Part shown: positions 1 to 8,369 of the stretch, one piece after another
How the letters are laid out: each line of letters starts with the position of its first letter
How positions within the stretch are numbered: position 1 is the stretch's first letter
NCBI RefSeq assembly: GCF_003337575.1
Contig: NZ_QPJM01000007.1
Coordinates: forward strand, 62,001 to 126,000
From: Phyllobacterium bourgognense
GTDB taxonomy: Bacteria; Pseudomonadota; Alphaproteobacteria; Rhizobiales; Rhizobiaceae
Length of the DNA stretch: 64,000 bases
Direction: 5' to 3'
Notes under the pieces: generated by a model
The model's database searches: none
What the model saw: the letters and a program-made list of their open reading frames with translations, nothing else
What the model was told of the DNA's origin: nothing
Made by a program: the position numbers and the translations under genes

Positions 1-2
1 TT

Positions 3-596
3 CAGATGGAGCAAATCCTTGCACCGTTGGATGACGGTGCCCGCAGGCAACTGGTATCGTCCATGCGTCAGATCAGAAACCTTATCGATGCCGAAAACCA
101 TGTGCCGGACGAGGTGACATATCGCGGCCCCCAGCCCGGCGATCTTGGCTGGGTCATCCACCGGCAGGCGGTGCTTTATTATCAGGAATATGGCCTGGAT
201 TGGACCTATGAAGCGCTGGTCGCTGAAATCCTGTCGAAATTCGTCACCAATTTCAATCCGGAACGCGAAGCCGCGTGGATTGCCGAATATGCCGGTTCGA
301 TCGCCGGGTCCATATTCCTCGTCCGATCCGAGGATCCTGAAGTCGCGAAGCTGCGCCTTCTCTATGTCGAACCGAGCGCGCGTGGCCTTGGCATCGGTCG
401 AACGCTCGTTGCAACCTGTGTCGAGCGCGCGAGGGAACTTGGCTACCGGCAGATCAAACTATGGACAAACGACGTCCTCGTCTCGGCGCGCCGCATATAC
501 GAGGCAGCCGGATTTCGCCTGGTCGATGAGGAAAAGCATCATTCCTTCGGCCAGGATCTGGTGGGGCAGACATGGGTGCTCGATCTTCAGGCATAG
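3..596 (+). CDS. MarR-GNAT fusion protein, C-terminal part (cut by window start)
   Basis: The reading frame is already open at the first base, so the start lies outside the window. The visible 198 codons end in a GNAT N-acetyltransferase fold: an LRLLYVEPSARGLGIGRTL stretch matches the acetyl-CoA binding signature R/Q-x-x-G-x-G/A, followed by a YEAAGF motif typical of the C-terminal beta-alpha unit. The first ~25 residues look like the last helix of a MarR DNA-binding domain, so the whole gene is probably a MarR-GNAT fusion, a common rhizobial architecture. In this family the MarR part binds DNA and the GNAT part may acetylate a small molecule or protein; the substrate cannot be told from sequence. 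The internal ATG at position 6 is unlikely to be the true start. Confidence 0.8.
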   Translation, partial: QMEQILAPLDDGARRQLVSSMRQIRNLIDAENHVPDEVTYRGPQPGDLGWVIHRQAVLYYQEYGLDWTYEALVAEILSKFVTNFNPEREAAWIAEYAGSIAGSIFLVRSEDPEVAKLRLLYVEPSARGLGIGRTLVATCVERARELGYRQIKLWTNDVLVSARRIYEAAGFRLVDEEKHHSFGQDLVGQTWVLDLQA

Positions 597-612
597 CCCC
601 CCTTGGGGAGGT

Positions 613-888
613 TTACGCAGAGGCCTGAAATGTCTCCTGATAGCGCAGCCATCTGGACTGCAGCACAAACCAGAGCTCAGGCATGATACCAAGCGTTCTG
701 TCGATGCGTGTCGCAATGTCGAGTGTAATCGGATGCTGGCCGGCAATGATGGCGTCGATGATTGCCACGGGCATCTCGACGCGCCGCGCAAAATCTTCGG
801 TCGAAAGACCGTTACATTCGATGCACTGACGCAAATGCTCGCCAGGATGGATCGCCCAGTGCGGCGTCCAGCGATTTGCTGTGTTCAT
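613..888 (-). CDS. HigA-family antitoxin-like XRE regulator, apparently orphan
   Basis: This 91-residue protein has the HigA/VapI layout. A short N-terminal 'HPGEHLR' motif leads into a Cro/C1-type helix-turn-helix (about residues 15-70), and an 'IMPELWFVLQ' tail is characteristic of HigA antitoxins. HigA proteins bind their own promoter and neutralise the RNase HigB. No relE/higB-sized reading frame lies beside it: the upstream 119 bases to the next gene hold none, and the downstream gene is unrelated. It is therefore either a solitary regulator or a remnant of a toxin-antitoxin pair. It converges on the GNAT gene with a 16-base gap. Confidence 0.75.
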   Translation of the reverse strand: MNTANRWTPHWAIHPGEHLRQCIECNGLSTEDFARRVEMPVAIIDAIIAGQHPITLDIATRIDRTLGIMPELWFVLQSRWLRYQETFQASA

Positions 889-1007
889 GTGCTTTACCGA
901 TCAGGTTGATTCGCGTACCCGAAAGATAATCGGCGGCCATGTCAGACGGATGAAAAATTCATGGCGCAAAAGCGGCGGCAGCTTTCAGCAAGTCACATTG
1001 TGGTTAG

Positions 1008-1505
1008 TTATGTTGACTTGCCGATTTCATCGACGTGATGCTGGATGCTCATGCGATCGAGCGATTTGAGCGGAAGGTTGATGAAAATTTTCAACCGGCG
1101 ATCCAGTTCCAGCATCGTACGGGAAAACGCCTGCTTGCGCTCCCATGGTTCACCTGTTGCAAAGACAGGATCGGACGACTCCCAATGGGCCGTGACCGGG
1201 ACGCCCGGCCATTCGGGCATGGGCTCTCCTGCGGCGTCATCATTCAATGTAAAAACGAAATCGAGGTCACGCGCACCTTCAAGACCGAACTCGCGATAGT
1301 GCTTGGGATGCAGGTCATCCACCGGAAAGCCGGTCTGCTCAAGCAATTCCTTTGTTTCCGGATCGATCGCCTTCGCAGGCTCCGTGCCGGCGCTATAGGC
1401 GACGAAGTGGGACTTGCCGATACGATTGAGGATCGCCTCGGCCATCATGCTCCTTGCAGAGTTGCGACGCGAGAGAAACAGGACGTGGAAGACTTTATCG
1501 TTCAC
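1008..1505 (-). CDS. Low-molecular-weight phosphatase / arsenate-reductase-like protein with Ser in place of catalytic Cys
   Basis: The start chosen is the GTG at 1505, preceded at good spacing by AAGGAG; a longer frame exists but has no recognisable N-terminus. The resulting 165-residue protein has the LMW protein-tyrosine-phosphatase fold. The phosphate-loop region reads FLSRRNSARS at residues 10-19, and a downstream 'SSDP' acidic-loop motif is present. The family signature is C-x5-R with a nucleophilic cysteine. Here the first position is Ser12 while Arg18 is kept, so classical phosphatase or thiol arsenate-reductase chemistry should not work. Rhizobial relatives of this kind are usually annotated as ArsC-like. 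It may be a phospho-binding pseudo-enzyme. No other ars genes are nearby. Confidence 0.75.
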   Translation of the reverse strand: MNDKVFHVLFLSRRNSARSMMAEAILNRIGKSHFVAYSAGTEPAKAIDPETKELLEQTGFPVDDLHPKHYREFGLEGARDLDFVFTLNDDAAGEPMPEWPGVPVTAHWESSDPVFATGEPWERKQAFSRTMLELDRRLKIFINLPLKSLDRMSIQHHVDEIGKST

Positions 1506-1700
1506 GGCGGGATCTCCTTGTTCTGACCAGAGGCAGAGATATTCCAATACAATATGATTCAAAAATGTGACACCAGCTCGACGAAAGGCGTTAAACATTG
1601 TGCCAAAGCTTGGCCTGAGCTGGTTAAATGGCCGGATTCGTGTATGATTCGCCAAGTTGTCAAAGCGTACCTGCGTCATGGTGAATCATGGGGGAACAGG

Positions 1701-2141
1701 ATGCCCGACAGACATGAATTTCATAGAGTGGAAATTTGCGGCCGTATCTTCACAGGATCCATTTCTGCTGAGGGTCCGTGTCTGAAAATGCTTGAGAACC
1801 GCACCTATGGTCGCGGTGTTCCCCTGGGCGCTGCACTCTCGATCTCCAAGGGTACCGGCAGATCCTATTATGCGATCTGCAAATACAATGAACCGCATAT
1901 TCTCCTGCCGCTTTTTTCCGATGAAGACGTCGAAATTGTCGCCCGGGAATTCGGTATCCCGATTTCGGGAAGGATCCGCCCGCGGTCATTCACGGAAAGT
2001 CCCGCCTGGATCGCTTTGAGAAAATGGGCGAAAGAACATCCAGGGATTGCCCGGGCGTGCTCCCATACGGACAGCTATATTCCAGGGTGGTACCGGATGG
2101 TTGCCAAGGAAAACAGCGCAGGCTTGCTGCAGCGCGTTTAG
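1701..2141 (+). CDS. Hypothetical protein
   Basis: I do not recognise this gene. The frame stays open from 1554, but the ATG at 1701 (preceded by GGGGAACAGG) is the first start with any ribosome-binding signal and gives 146 residues. The protein is mixed alpha/beta in composition, rich in charged residues, with a 'GIPISGRIRPRSF' segment and a tryptophan-containing C-terminal half. It has no signal peptide or membrane segment. It stands alone between the divergent phosphatase-like gene and a palindromic repeat. Treat as a probable but unproven gene; the start could also be at 1644. Confidence 0.45.
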   Translation: MPDRHEFHRVEICGRIFTGSISAEGPCLKMLENRTYGRGVPLGAALSISKGTGRSYYAICKYNEPHILLPLFSDEDVEIVAREFGIPISGRIRPRSFTESPAWIALRKWAKEHPGIARACSHTDSYIPGWYRMVAKENSAGLLQRV

Positions 2142-2145
2142 AGGC

Positions 2146-2227
2146 TAGAGCAAAACTTGCTCCAGCTCTTTGTTTTTACGCAATTCCGGACGGAAAACCG
2201 GAGCCTACTTTTCCTGGAATTGCTCTA
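2146..2227. repeat. Short palindromic intergenic repeat (rhizobial RIME/Bru-RS-like)
   Basis: The 82-base element is bounded by TAGAGCAA and its reverse complement TTGCTCTA. It contains an inner inverted core (TCCGG...CCGGA) and the 'tttttacgcaattccggac' stretch that recurs between genes in many Hyphomicrobiales genomes, as I recall the family. Its right end supplies the stop codon of the neighbouring ABC exporter gene (TAG at 2225-2227), so the element inserted against or into the end of that gene. No second copy was seen in this window. Confidence 0.7.
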
Positions 2228-4138
2228 GCGGTAACCAGCGGCCTGCAACTCGAAAAGCTCGGCATAGCGGCCAGCCTGCGCGACAAGTTCCTCATGTGTG
2301 CCGGCAGCTTCGACCTTGCCATCGGCGAGAACTAGAATGCGGTCGGCCATGCGCACGCTGGAAAAGCGGTGCGAGATGAGAATCGCCGTCTTGCCTTCAC
2401 TGAGTTCCTTGAAACGGCGGAACACCTCGAACTCGGAACGCGCGTCGAGCGCGGCTGTCGGCTCGTCGAGTATCAGGACCTCGGCCTCGCGCATATAGGC
2501 TCTGGCGATGGCGATTTTCTGCCATTCGCCGCCGGATAACTCAACGCCGTTCTTGAAACGCTTGCCGATCATTTGCTCATACTGACCGGGAAGCTTGGCA
2601 ATGACGCCATCTGCCTGGCTGCGCGACGCCGCTTGCGCGATGCGGCCACGATCGTCCCTGTATGCGATCCTGCCAACCGCAATATTATCGGAAGCACTGA
2701 GATTGTAGCGCACGAAATCCTGGAAGATCACGCCCATATTGCCCCGTAGAGCCTCAAGATCATATTCGCGCAGATCATGGCCATCGAGCAGGATACGGCC
2801 TTCATCCGGATCATAAAGGCGGGTGAGAAGCTTCACCAGGGTCGTCTTGCCGGCGCCATTTTCACCAACAAGCGCCACCACTTCGCCGGCATGCAAGGTG
2901 AAGCTGAGATGGCGGACCGCCCAACTCTCGGCACCGGGATAGATGAACCCGACATCGTCGAACACGAAGCCCTGACGGATTGGATGCGGGAAAGGACGTG
3001 GATTTTCCGGCGAGAGGATTTCCGGCTTGACCTCGAAGAAGGCAAACAGATCATCGAGATAAAGCGCTTGTCCTGCCGTACTTGAAAAGCTTGTCAGCAG
3101 CCCTTCGAGCAGGGTGCGCAGGCGCCGGAAAGAGCCGGCGAGGAAGGTCAGATCGCCAATGGAAAACTCGCCGCCCAGCGTACGCAGGACGATATAGGCG
3201 TAGGCAAGATAATAGCCGACGGTACCCATCGCGGTGAACAGCCCGCCCCAGCTCGCACGCCGCAGCGCGAGTATGCGATTGGCCGCATAGAAGTCGGTGG
3301 CGAGACGCATGTAGCGATCGATCAGGAAGTTGTGCAGCCCGAATATCTTGACTTCCTTGGCGGTCTCGACGCTGGCTGCGGTCTGCCTGACATAGTCGAG
3401 TTCGCGCCGCTCCGGCGTGCGGACAAAATCGAGTGAATAGCTTTGGGCATTGAAATGCGCCTCGCCCAGAAAGGCTGGGACCAGGGCAAGAAACAACAGG
3501 ACGATGAGCCAGGGCGCATAGACGATCAGGCCGGCGGCAAAGCTCGCAACCGTCACCATGTCCTGTGCCTGGCTGAGCAATTGCCCCATCAGGGTCATGC
3601 GCCCGCTCGACTGGCGACGGGCCCGCTCGAGCTGATCCTGAAACTCTGCGTCCTCGAAATCCTCCAGATCAAGCGTTGCCGCGTGCTGCATCAGACGAAC
3701 GCTCGAGGTGTTGGATACGCGTTCCGACAGCAGGCTGTCGATCAGGGACACGACGCGCCCAAGAATATCCGACAGAACCGCAAGCGCGAATTCGGCAAGA
3801 AGCAGCAGCCCCAGCCAGTTCAGGAGGCCGCTGTTCAGCCACTGCGACAGCGTTTGCGGCTTGTTCGGCGTTTGCACCAGCAAGACCACATCATCGATGA
3901 TAAGCTTGCCGACGAACAGCGTTATCACGGGCAGGAGCGCCCGGCCCAGACGCAGGACGAGCGATGCCGCGGTCAGATACGGACTTGTCCGCCAAACCAT
4001 CAACAGGAATGGCCAAAGGTTCTTCAGAGCCCCGAAACGTTCCCGGAGGGTATGGACCTCTGGCAAGGGCGGCCCGCCCAGGGCTCGTCCGGGTGCCCCT
4101 CGCGGAACCCGTCCGCCACTGCTGTAAGTCCTCGGCAT
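2225..4138 (-). CDS. ABC exporter, fused membrane and ATPase domains
   Basis: The 637-residue protein is a half-size type IV ABC exporter. A membrane domain with about six helices spans residues ~40-350, and the nucleotide-binding domain lies C-terminal. The ATPase motifs are complete: Walker A GENGAGKTTL near 421, signature LSGGEWQKIAIARA near 533, Walker B VLILDEPTAALD near 553, and an H-loop ISHRF. It should act as a homodimer in the inner membrane; the substrate is unknown (lipid, peptide or drug). The first ~25 residues form an odd Gly/Pro/Arg-rich leader, so a later start is possible. Its stop codon lies inside the palindromic repeat at 2146-2227. No partner genes are adjacent. Confidence 0.88.
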   Translation of the reverse strand: MPRTYSSGGRVPRGAPGRALGGPPLPEVHTLRERFGALKNLWPFLLMVWRTSPYLTAASLVLRLGRALLPVITLFVGKLIIDDVVLLVQTPNKPQTLSQWLNSGLLNWLGLLLLAEFALAVLSDILGRVVSLIDSLLSERVSNTSSVRLMQHAATLDLEDFEDAEFQDQLERARRQSSGRMTLMGQLLSQAQDMVTVASFAAGLIVYAPWLIVLLFLALVPAFLGEAHFNAQSYSLDFVRTPERRELDYVRQTAASVETAKEVKIFGLHNFLIDRYMRLATDFYAANRILALRRASWGGLFTAMGTVGYYLAYAYIVLRTLGGEFSIGDLTFLAGSFRRLRTLLEGLLTSFSSTAGQALYLDDLFAFFEVKPEILSPENPRPFPHPIRQGFVFDDVGFIYPGAESWAVRHLSFTLHAGEVVALVGENGAGKTTLVKLLTRLYDPDEGRILLDGHDLREYDLEALRGNMGVIFQDFVRYNLSASDNIAVGRIAYRDDRGRIAQAASRSQADGVIAKLPGQYEQMIGKRFKNGVELSGGEWQKIAIARAYMREAEVLILDEPTAALDARSEFEVFRRFKELSEGKTAILISHRFSSVRMADRILVLADGKVEAAGTHEELVAQAGRYAELFELQAAGYR

Positions 4139-4232
4139 ACGAGATAATCCTGTTTTCCGGCGGCTGTTGTCAATCGCGCGAAATTGGGGAGCAAACGGCC
4201 AGGGAACCTAGAGATCTGAAAATTATTGCGGC

Positions 4233-4595
4233 TTAACGCTGCTTGGCCTTGCGGGCTGCATAACGCCGGTCGCGTTCCGCCTTGCGCTCAGCTTCATCGG
4301 CGAGGACACGTGCGACATGTCTGTTTGCTTCGACCTTGGCGGCTTCCGCTTCGGCCAGGGCGGCCTCGGCCAACGCATCGGCTTCTGCCTGCTTGCGCGC
4401 CAGTTCTTCTTGCGCCAACCGCTCTTTTTCCGCACGCCGCGCTTCACGCGCCGCTGCGATTGCCTCCCGCTCGGCACGTTTCGCCTGCATCTCGGGGTCA
4501 GTCGGCTTGGGTGCACTATCGAACTTCTTGAGAAGCAGTTTCTTCGCCTCGGCTGCAGCAGTGCGGCGCTCAGCCAATTCCTTGAGATTTTTCAA
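4233..4595 (-). CDS. DUF6481 family protein
   Basis: This 120-residue, extremely Ala/Glu/Lys/Arg-rich protein is predicted to be almost wholly alpha-helical, probably one long coiled coil (residues ~30-110). The N-terminal 'MKNLKELAERRTAAAEAKK' pattern is that of DUF6481, a family common beside cold-shock genes in Hyphomicrobiales. Its function is unknown; the charge pattern suggests nucleic-acid or ribosome association, which is only inference. It lies 149 bases downstream of the cold-shock gene on the same strand, separated from it by a terminator-like hairpin, so it may be read through or have its own promoter. Confidence 0.75.
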   Translation of the reverse strand: MKNLKELAERRTAAAEAKKLLLKKFDSAPKPTDPEMQAKRAEREAIAAAREARRAEKERLAQEELARKQAEADALAEAALAEAEAAKVEANRHVARVLADEAERKAERDRRYAARKAKQR

Positions 4596-4661
4596 CCGGT
4601 GGTCATCCTTGTTTGTATATTGAGCGAGCTGCTTGCGCTCGCAACGTCAATTCCATTGAAA

Positions 4662-4683
4662 AGGCCAGGCATCGGCCTGGCCT
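4662..4683 (-). terminator. Rho-independent terminator after the cold-shock gene
   Basis: AGGCCAGGC and GCCTGGCCT form a perfect 9-bp stem with a 4-base loop, followed on the minus strand by TTTTC. It lies 61 bases past the cold-shock stop codon and before DUF6481. Confidence 0.75.
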
Positions 4684-4744
4684 CCGTCATATATTTCAGT
4701 TTACGCCATGGTCACCTTCTTGGCGACCACAAACTGAACGCTGA

Positions 4745-4954
4745 TCAGGCAGCGCTCAATTGATCGGCTGACATCTTGCCCGACTTCTTGTCGCGCACCA
4801 GCTCGTAATTGATCTTCTGGCCATCATTGAGGCTGCGCAATCCAGCGCGCTCAACGGCAGAGATATGCACGAACACATCTGCGCCGCCGTCCTCAGGTTG
4901 AATAAAACCAAAACCTTTTGTGGAATTGAACCATTTAACTGTGCCTGTGGCCAT
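4745..4954 (-). CDS. cspA: Cold-shock protein CspA family
   Basis: The 69-residue protein is a complete single cold-shock domain. Both RNA-binding motifs are present: RNP1-like KGFGFIQ (residues 13-19) and RNP2-like DVFVHIS (26-32). These small OB-fold proteins bind single-stranded RNA and DNA and melt mRNA structure, usually on cold shift or in stationary phase. Start ATG at 4954 is preceded by an AGGGAGG Shine-Dalgarno. The leader before it contains a perfect 9-bp hairpin (4983-5008), consistent with leader-structure control known for csp mRNAs. Several csp paralogues are normal in this group, so the exact name is provisional. Confidence 0.93.
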   Translation of the reverse strand: MATGTVKWFNSTKGFGFIQPEDGGADVFVHISAVERAGLRSLNDGQKINYELVRDKKSGKMSADQLSAA

Positions 4955-4982
4955 ATTAAGCCCTCCCTGCCAACTTCAACCT

Positions 4983-5008
4983 GGATATCGTACACATGCA
5001 CGATATCC
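4983..5008 (-). promoter_or_regulatory. Hairpin in the cold-shock mRNA leader
   Basis: GGATATCGT and ACGATATCC pair over 9 bases around an 8-base loop, 29 bases upstream of the csp start codon. It lies within a 217-base A/T-rich gap that must contain the csp promoter and 5' leader. A structure this close to the ribosome-binding site could act as a temperature-sensitive translation element; this is inference. Confidence 0.5.
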
Positions 5009-5171
5009 GTTTCTATCGAGTTTTGAAGGAGAAGGTAGAAGCGCTTGCACGCGAAAAACTTCGACAATCAAAAATTCAACGCAGCTTTTATAGAATTGAA
5101 TTGAGATTGTTTCAACTCGCTTCGCGCAAAACAATGACAACAAGGGATAATTTGCGACCGGCTAGGTAATA

Positions 5172-6442
5172 CTACCTAGTTTTCACCTCCCGATCAGAAG
5201 ATTCGTCCTCCGTCGCCGGCTCCCGGCCGAAGACGCTGCGGCCCCCGAACGAGGCAGATTGATCAAACTCGCCGGCAATTATCTCCTTGAGATCAGGCCC
5301 GGTTACATAGCGTTCCAATTGCCGGGATTGATTGTCGAGACGATGGAGCGCCTGCAATTCTTCCTCGCGCCCGAGCTTGCCTTTCCGGACTGCCGATTTC
5401 AATACATTGATCGTCTCGTCATAGACCTTCAAGGGAACAGGAAACGGATGCCGGTCCTTGCCGCCATGCGCCAGCGAAAAGCGGGCGGGATCGGAGAAAC
5501 GGCAGGGGGCGCCATGCACGACCTCTGCAACCATGGCGAGTGCTTTGACCGTTCGCGCGCCGACGCCCGGTACCAAAAGCAGATCCTCGAAGTCGGCCGG
5601 GCCGCGCTCGGCCGCCGCGGCCAGATTTCCGTGCAGTCGCCGCATGATGACATCGCTTTCGCGAACGTCGTGGTGGGCCGGCATGATCAAATGGGGCAGC
5701 ATGGGCTGCGCGGGCTCTTCGACCGGCTTGGGTGGCGCATGATTCAATTCAAGCGCCGCAACCTCACGCACGATCCTGTCCGGCCCTAAACTACTGAGCG
5801 TCCACGCCGCGAGGCCATGGCACGCTTGTCCGCGAGGTTGATGATTTCGCCCTGCCCCCGCCCCTCGATGGCGGCATGCGGCGAATCGACAAAGCTCGTC
5901 AGTCCTTCCGAGAGCCAGTGATAACGCCGCGCCTGGCGGCTGTCGCCGTTCATGCCCTGCTGAACGACGACCCAGTTGCCGTCATCCGTGACAATAAAAC
6001 CGTGGAGATAAAGATCGAACCCGTCCTGCACCGCGGCACTGTCAACTTTGGCGACCAGCCGGCTCACCTTGGCAAGCGCCAACCCGTCGATTCCAACGCG
6101 GTTGCCGATGGCTGCAAGCTCATCGGGTGTCTTGCGCGAGTGTGTTCCACGCCCGCCGCATACATGCACGCCGAGTTCCCCCGACAAAGGAGTCAATCCT
6201 CGTTTCAAGGCGCCAATCACGCTGGTCGTGATACCGGACGAATGCCAGTCCATGCCCATGACCGCGCCAAAGGATTGAAACCAGAAGGGGTGCGACAGAC
6301 GCCGGAGCAGTTCGTCTCGGCCGTAATGGTGGATGATGGCTTCGCACATGACCGCACCGAGCCGGGTCATGCGGTCGCCGAGCCATTTCGGCACGCGGCC
6401 ATTGTGCAAGGGAAGATCAGCGCTACCTGCGCGTTGTGCCAT
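5172..6442 (-). pseudogene. DUF763 family protein, split by a frameshift
   Basis: Two adjacent frames together make one DUF763 protein of the usual ~400 residues. Positions 6442 to 5786 encode the N-terminal 218 residues, with motifs PLHNGRVPKWL, MGMDWHSSGITTSV, HSRKTPDEL, KVDSAAVQDG and YHWLSE. Positions 5771 to 5172 continue in the -1 frame with MPAHHDV, LLLVPGVGARTVKAL (a helix-hairpin-helix-like motif) and HGGKDRHPFPVP. Upstream of the second ATG/GTG the -1 frame still reads 'LGPDRIVREVAALE', which belongs to the same protein, so the break is a single-base indel between about 5770 and 5800 rather than two genes. DUF763 proteins are of unknown function with HhH-type DNA-contact features. 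The break could be a real inactivation or a sequencing error; all other parts look intact. Confidence 0.85.
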
Positions 6443-6556
6443 AGAATCCGTTCAACTCCTTCAAGGCTCTGTATATAGTGCATGCGGCCAAATATTGTTA
6501 TCATCCGCCTAACCGGCCAACTGGCTTCCGGAAACACGCAAACCGAAAGAATTGAT

Positions 6557-7723
6557 ATGACCGAGACGTTCGTAATTGCGCAGGGCGGCGGGCCGACTGC
6601 AGTTATAAACCAGACCCTGGCGGGTGCCGCGATCGAGATTCGCAAGCGTCACAAAGGTGCGCGCGTTCTTGGCGCACTACATGGTGTGCGCGGCATACGT
6701 GACGGGAATTTTGTCGATCTTTCCGGTTTGAGCGAGCAGGAATTGCGCCGCATCGCCGCAACACCAAGCGCCGCCCTCGGAAGTACGCGCGACAAACCTG
6801 ATGCAGCCTACTGCGAGGTTATCCTCAAAGGTCTTCACAAGGCCGGCGCCACCGCGTTCATTTATATCGGCGGTAACGACACGGCCGGGACGCAGCAAAT
6901 ACTCGCCGAAGCTGCCGGCAAGGACATCGCTTTTGTCCACGCCCCGAAGACGATAGACAATGACCTTGTCGAAAACGACCATACGCCCGGGTTCATCTCA
7001 GCAGCCGAGTTGGTTGCAGGGGCCTTTTTGAGCGTCGATCTCGATTTTCGCGCCTTGCCGGGAATTTATGTCGGCATCGTCATGGGCAGACATGCGGGCT
7101 TTCTCACCACGGCCGCCGCCGCATGGCAGCTTGACGAAGAGAGTGGACCGCACCTTCTCTACGTTCCGGAGCGGGCGTTCTCGCCGGAACGATTCATCGA
7201 CGACGTAGGCGAAGCCACCTCGCGCCATGGACGCTGCATCGTGGCCATGTCGGAGGGTGTCACGGCAGAAGACGGACGATCAGTCGTGGAAAACCTGGTG
7301 CCACCCGACCGGCTCGAGCGCGATGCGCATGGGAATGTGCGCCTTTCGGGCGGCGATCTCGGCATGACCATCGAGGAGTTGATCCGCACCGGGCTGCCCG
7401 GTGCACGTGCACGCGTCGATACATTCGGCTACTTGCCGCGCGGCAACATCGCGACGATCAACGAGACGGACGCACGCGAAGCTTTTGAAGCCGGCGTTTT
7501 TGCGGTGGAAGCTGCGGCCCGCGGTGGCGGATCAGTTGCCTTGCAATACGAAAATGGAAAAACCAGCCCGCAACTGGTGCCGCTGGCCAATGTCGCTGGA
7601 AAGACCAAGCATCTGCCGGATGATTTCATGTTGCCCGATACAAACCAGATTTCATCGCAAGGCCGGGCTTATCTGGAAAGACTGCTTCCTCGCAAGTTCG
7701 ACCCGGCCAAGCCATTTGTTTGA
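6557..7723 (+). CDS. 6-phosphofructokinase-type phosphotransferase (PPi-like group)
   Basis: The 388-residue protein (ATG at 6557; an upstream in-frame ATG at 6482 lacks support) has the PFK-A fold. Motifs: QGGGPTAVIN near the N-terminus, IYIGGNDTAGT, and the catalytic HAPKTIDND loop. In this superfamily a Lys in 'PKTIDND' (Gly in ATP enzymes) goes with pyrophosphate as phosphoryl donor. The companion position, Asp in 'GGDD' of PPi enzymes and Gly in 'GGDG' of ATP enzymes, is Asn here. The donor is therefore probably PPi but not certain. The sugar-phosphate substrate may be fructose-6-P or another ketose-P. It is followed by an Lrp regulator and an amino-acid transporter, not by glycolytic genes. 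Confidence 0.85.
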   Translation: MTETFVIAQGGGPTAVINQTLAGAAIEIRKRHKGARVLGALHGVRGIRDGNFVDLSGLSEQELRRIAATPSAALGSTRDKPDAAYCEVILKGLHKAGATAFIYIGGNDTAGTQQILAEAAGKDIAFVHAPKTIDNDLVENDHTPGFISAAELVAGAFLSVDLDFRALPGIYVGIVMGRHAGFLTTAAAAWQLDEESGPHLLYVPERAFSPERFIDDVGEATSRHGRCIVAMSEGVTAEDGRSVVENLVPPDRLERDAHGNVRLSGGDLGMTIEELIRTGLPGARARVDTFGYLPRGNIATINETDAREAFEAGVFAVEAAARGGGSVALQYENGKTSPQLVPLANVAGKTKHLPDDFMLPDTNQISSQGRAYLERLLPRKFDPAKPFV

Positions 7724-7820
7724 ATTTCAAAACCCTTGTGTTCTGCAAAAGTACCGCATAGGATATTCCATATCGGTAAAAATTATCGCTGTATTTTCTC
7801 TTTTGTGAAAGTCTAGCCGC

Positions 7821-8327
7821 TTGCGGGAACATCTGGACCAGACGGACAGGCGGCTTGTCAAACAACTTTCGCAGGATGCGCAGCCTGGGTTGACGCGTCT
7901 TGCTGAAACGATGGCGATGTCCGTGCCAACGGTACGCACGCGCCTTCGCAACTTGCTGGACCGAAACCTCCTGAAGATCGTCGGACTGCTCAACCTGACG
8001 GAACGTCCCGAGCTGATCTCGGCCATCGTCGGCGTCAACACACAGGGGCGCGGCCGCGTACGCGAGATCGCGGAACGGATTGCAGCGCTCCCCTTCGTCA
8101 CATCGGCATGTGTGGTAACCGGACGGTTTGACATCATCGTCGATGTGGTCATCGCAGGCGACATTGCCGATCTTTACCGGGTCACCAGCGAGTTGATACC
8201 CGGGGTCGGCGACCTCGGAGAGATCGTACGAAGCGAGACCTTTGTGGTCATGGCATCGTGCAACAAATGGGTGAGCTTGCCGGAGGGATGCTGGACTGAT
8301 CCGGCAACGGCACCAAAAACAAATTAA
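7821..8327 (+). CDS. Lrp/AsnC family transcriptional regulator
   Basis: The 168-residue protein has an N-terminal winged helix-turn-helix (residues ~6-60; 'LTRLAETMAMSVPTVRTRLRN') and a C-terminal RAM ligand-binding domain (~70-150) with the 'TGRFDIIVDVV' strand typical of Lrp proteins. The start is most likely TTG at 7821, because a stop lies 15 bases upstream and the next ATG would cut into the HTH. Family members bind amino acids and control their transport or catabolism. It lies 43 bases before an amino-acid ABC transporter operon on the same strand, so that operon is its likely target. Confidence 0.87.
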   Translation: MREHLDQTDRRLVKQLSQDAQPGLTRLAETMAMSVPTVRTRLRNLLDRNLLKIVGLLNLTERPELISAIVGVNTQGRGRVREIAERIAALPFVTSACVVTGRFDIIVDVVIAGDIADLYRVTSELIPGVGDLGEIVRSETFVVMASCNKWVSLPEGCWTDPATAPKTN

Positions 8328-8369
8328 GAGCCCAATAAAGGGCGGGGAATACCAACGGAGGACATAAGA

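Noticed and set aside
5765-5800. Programmed -1 frameshift in the DUF763 gene
   Set aside because: No slippery heptamer with a downstream pseudoknot was seen at the junction; a simple indel explains the break.
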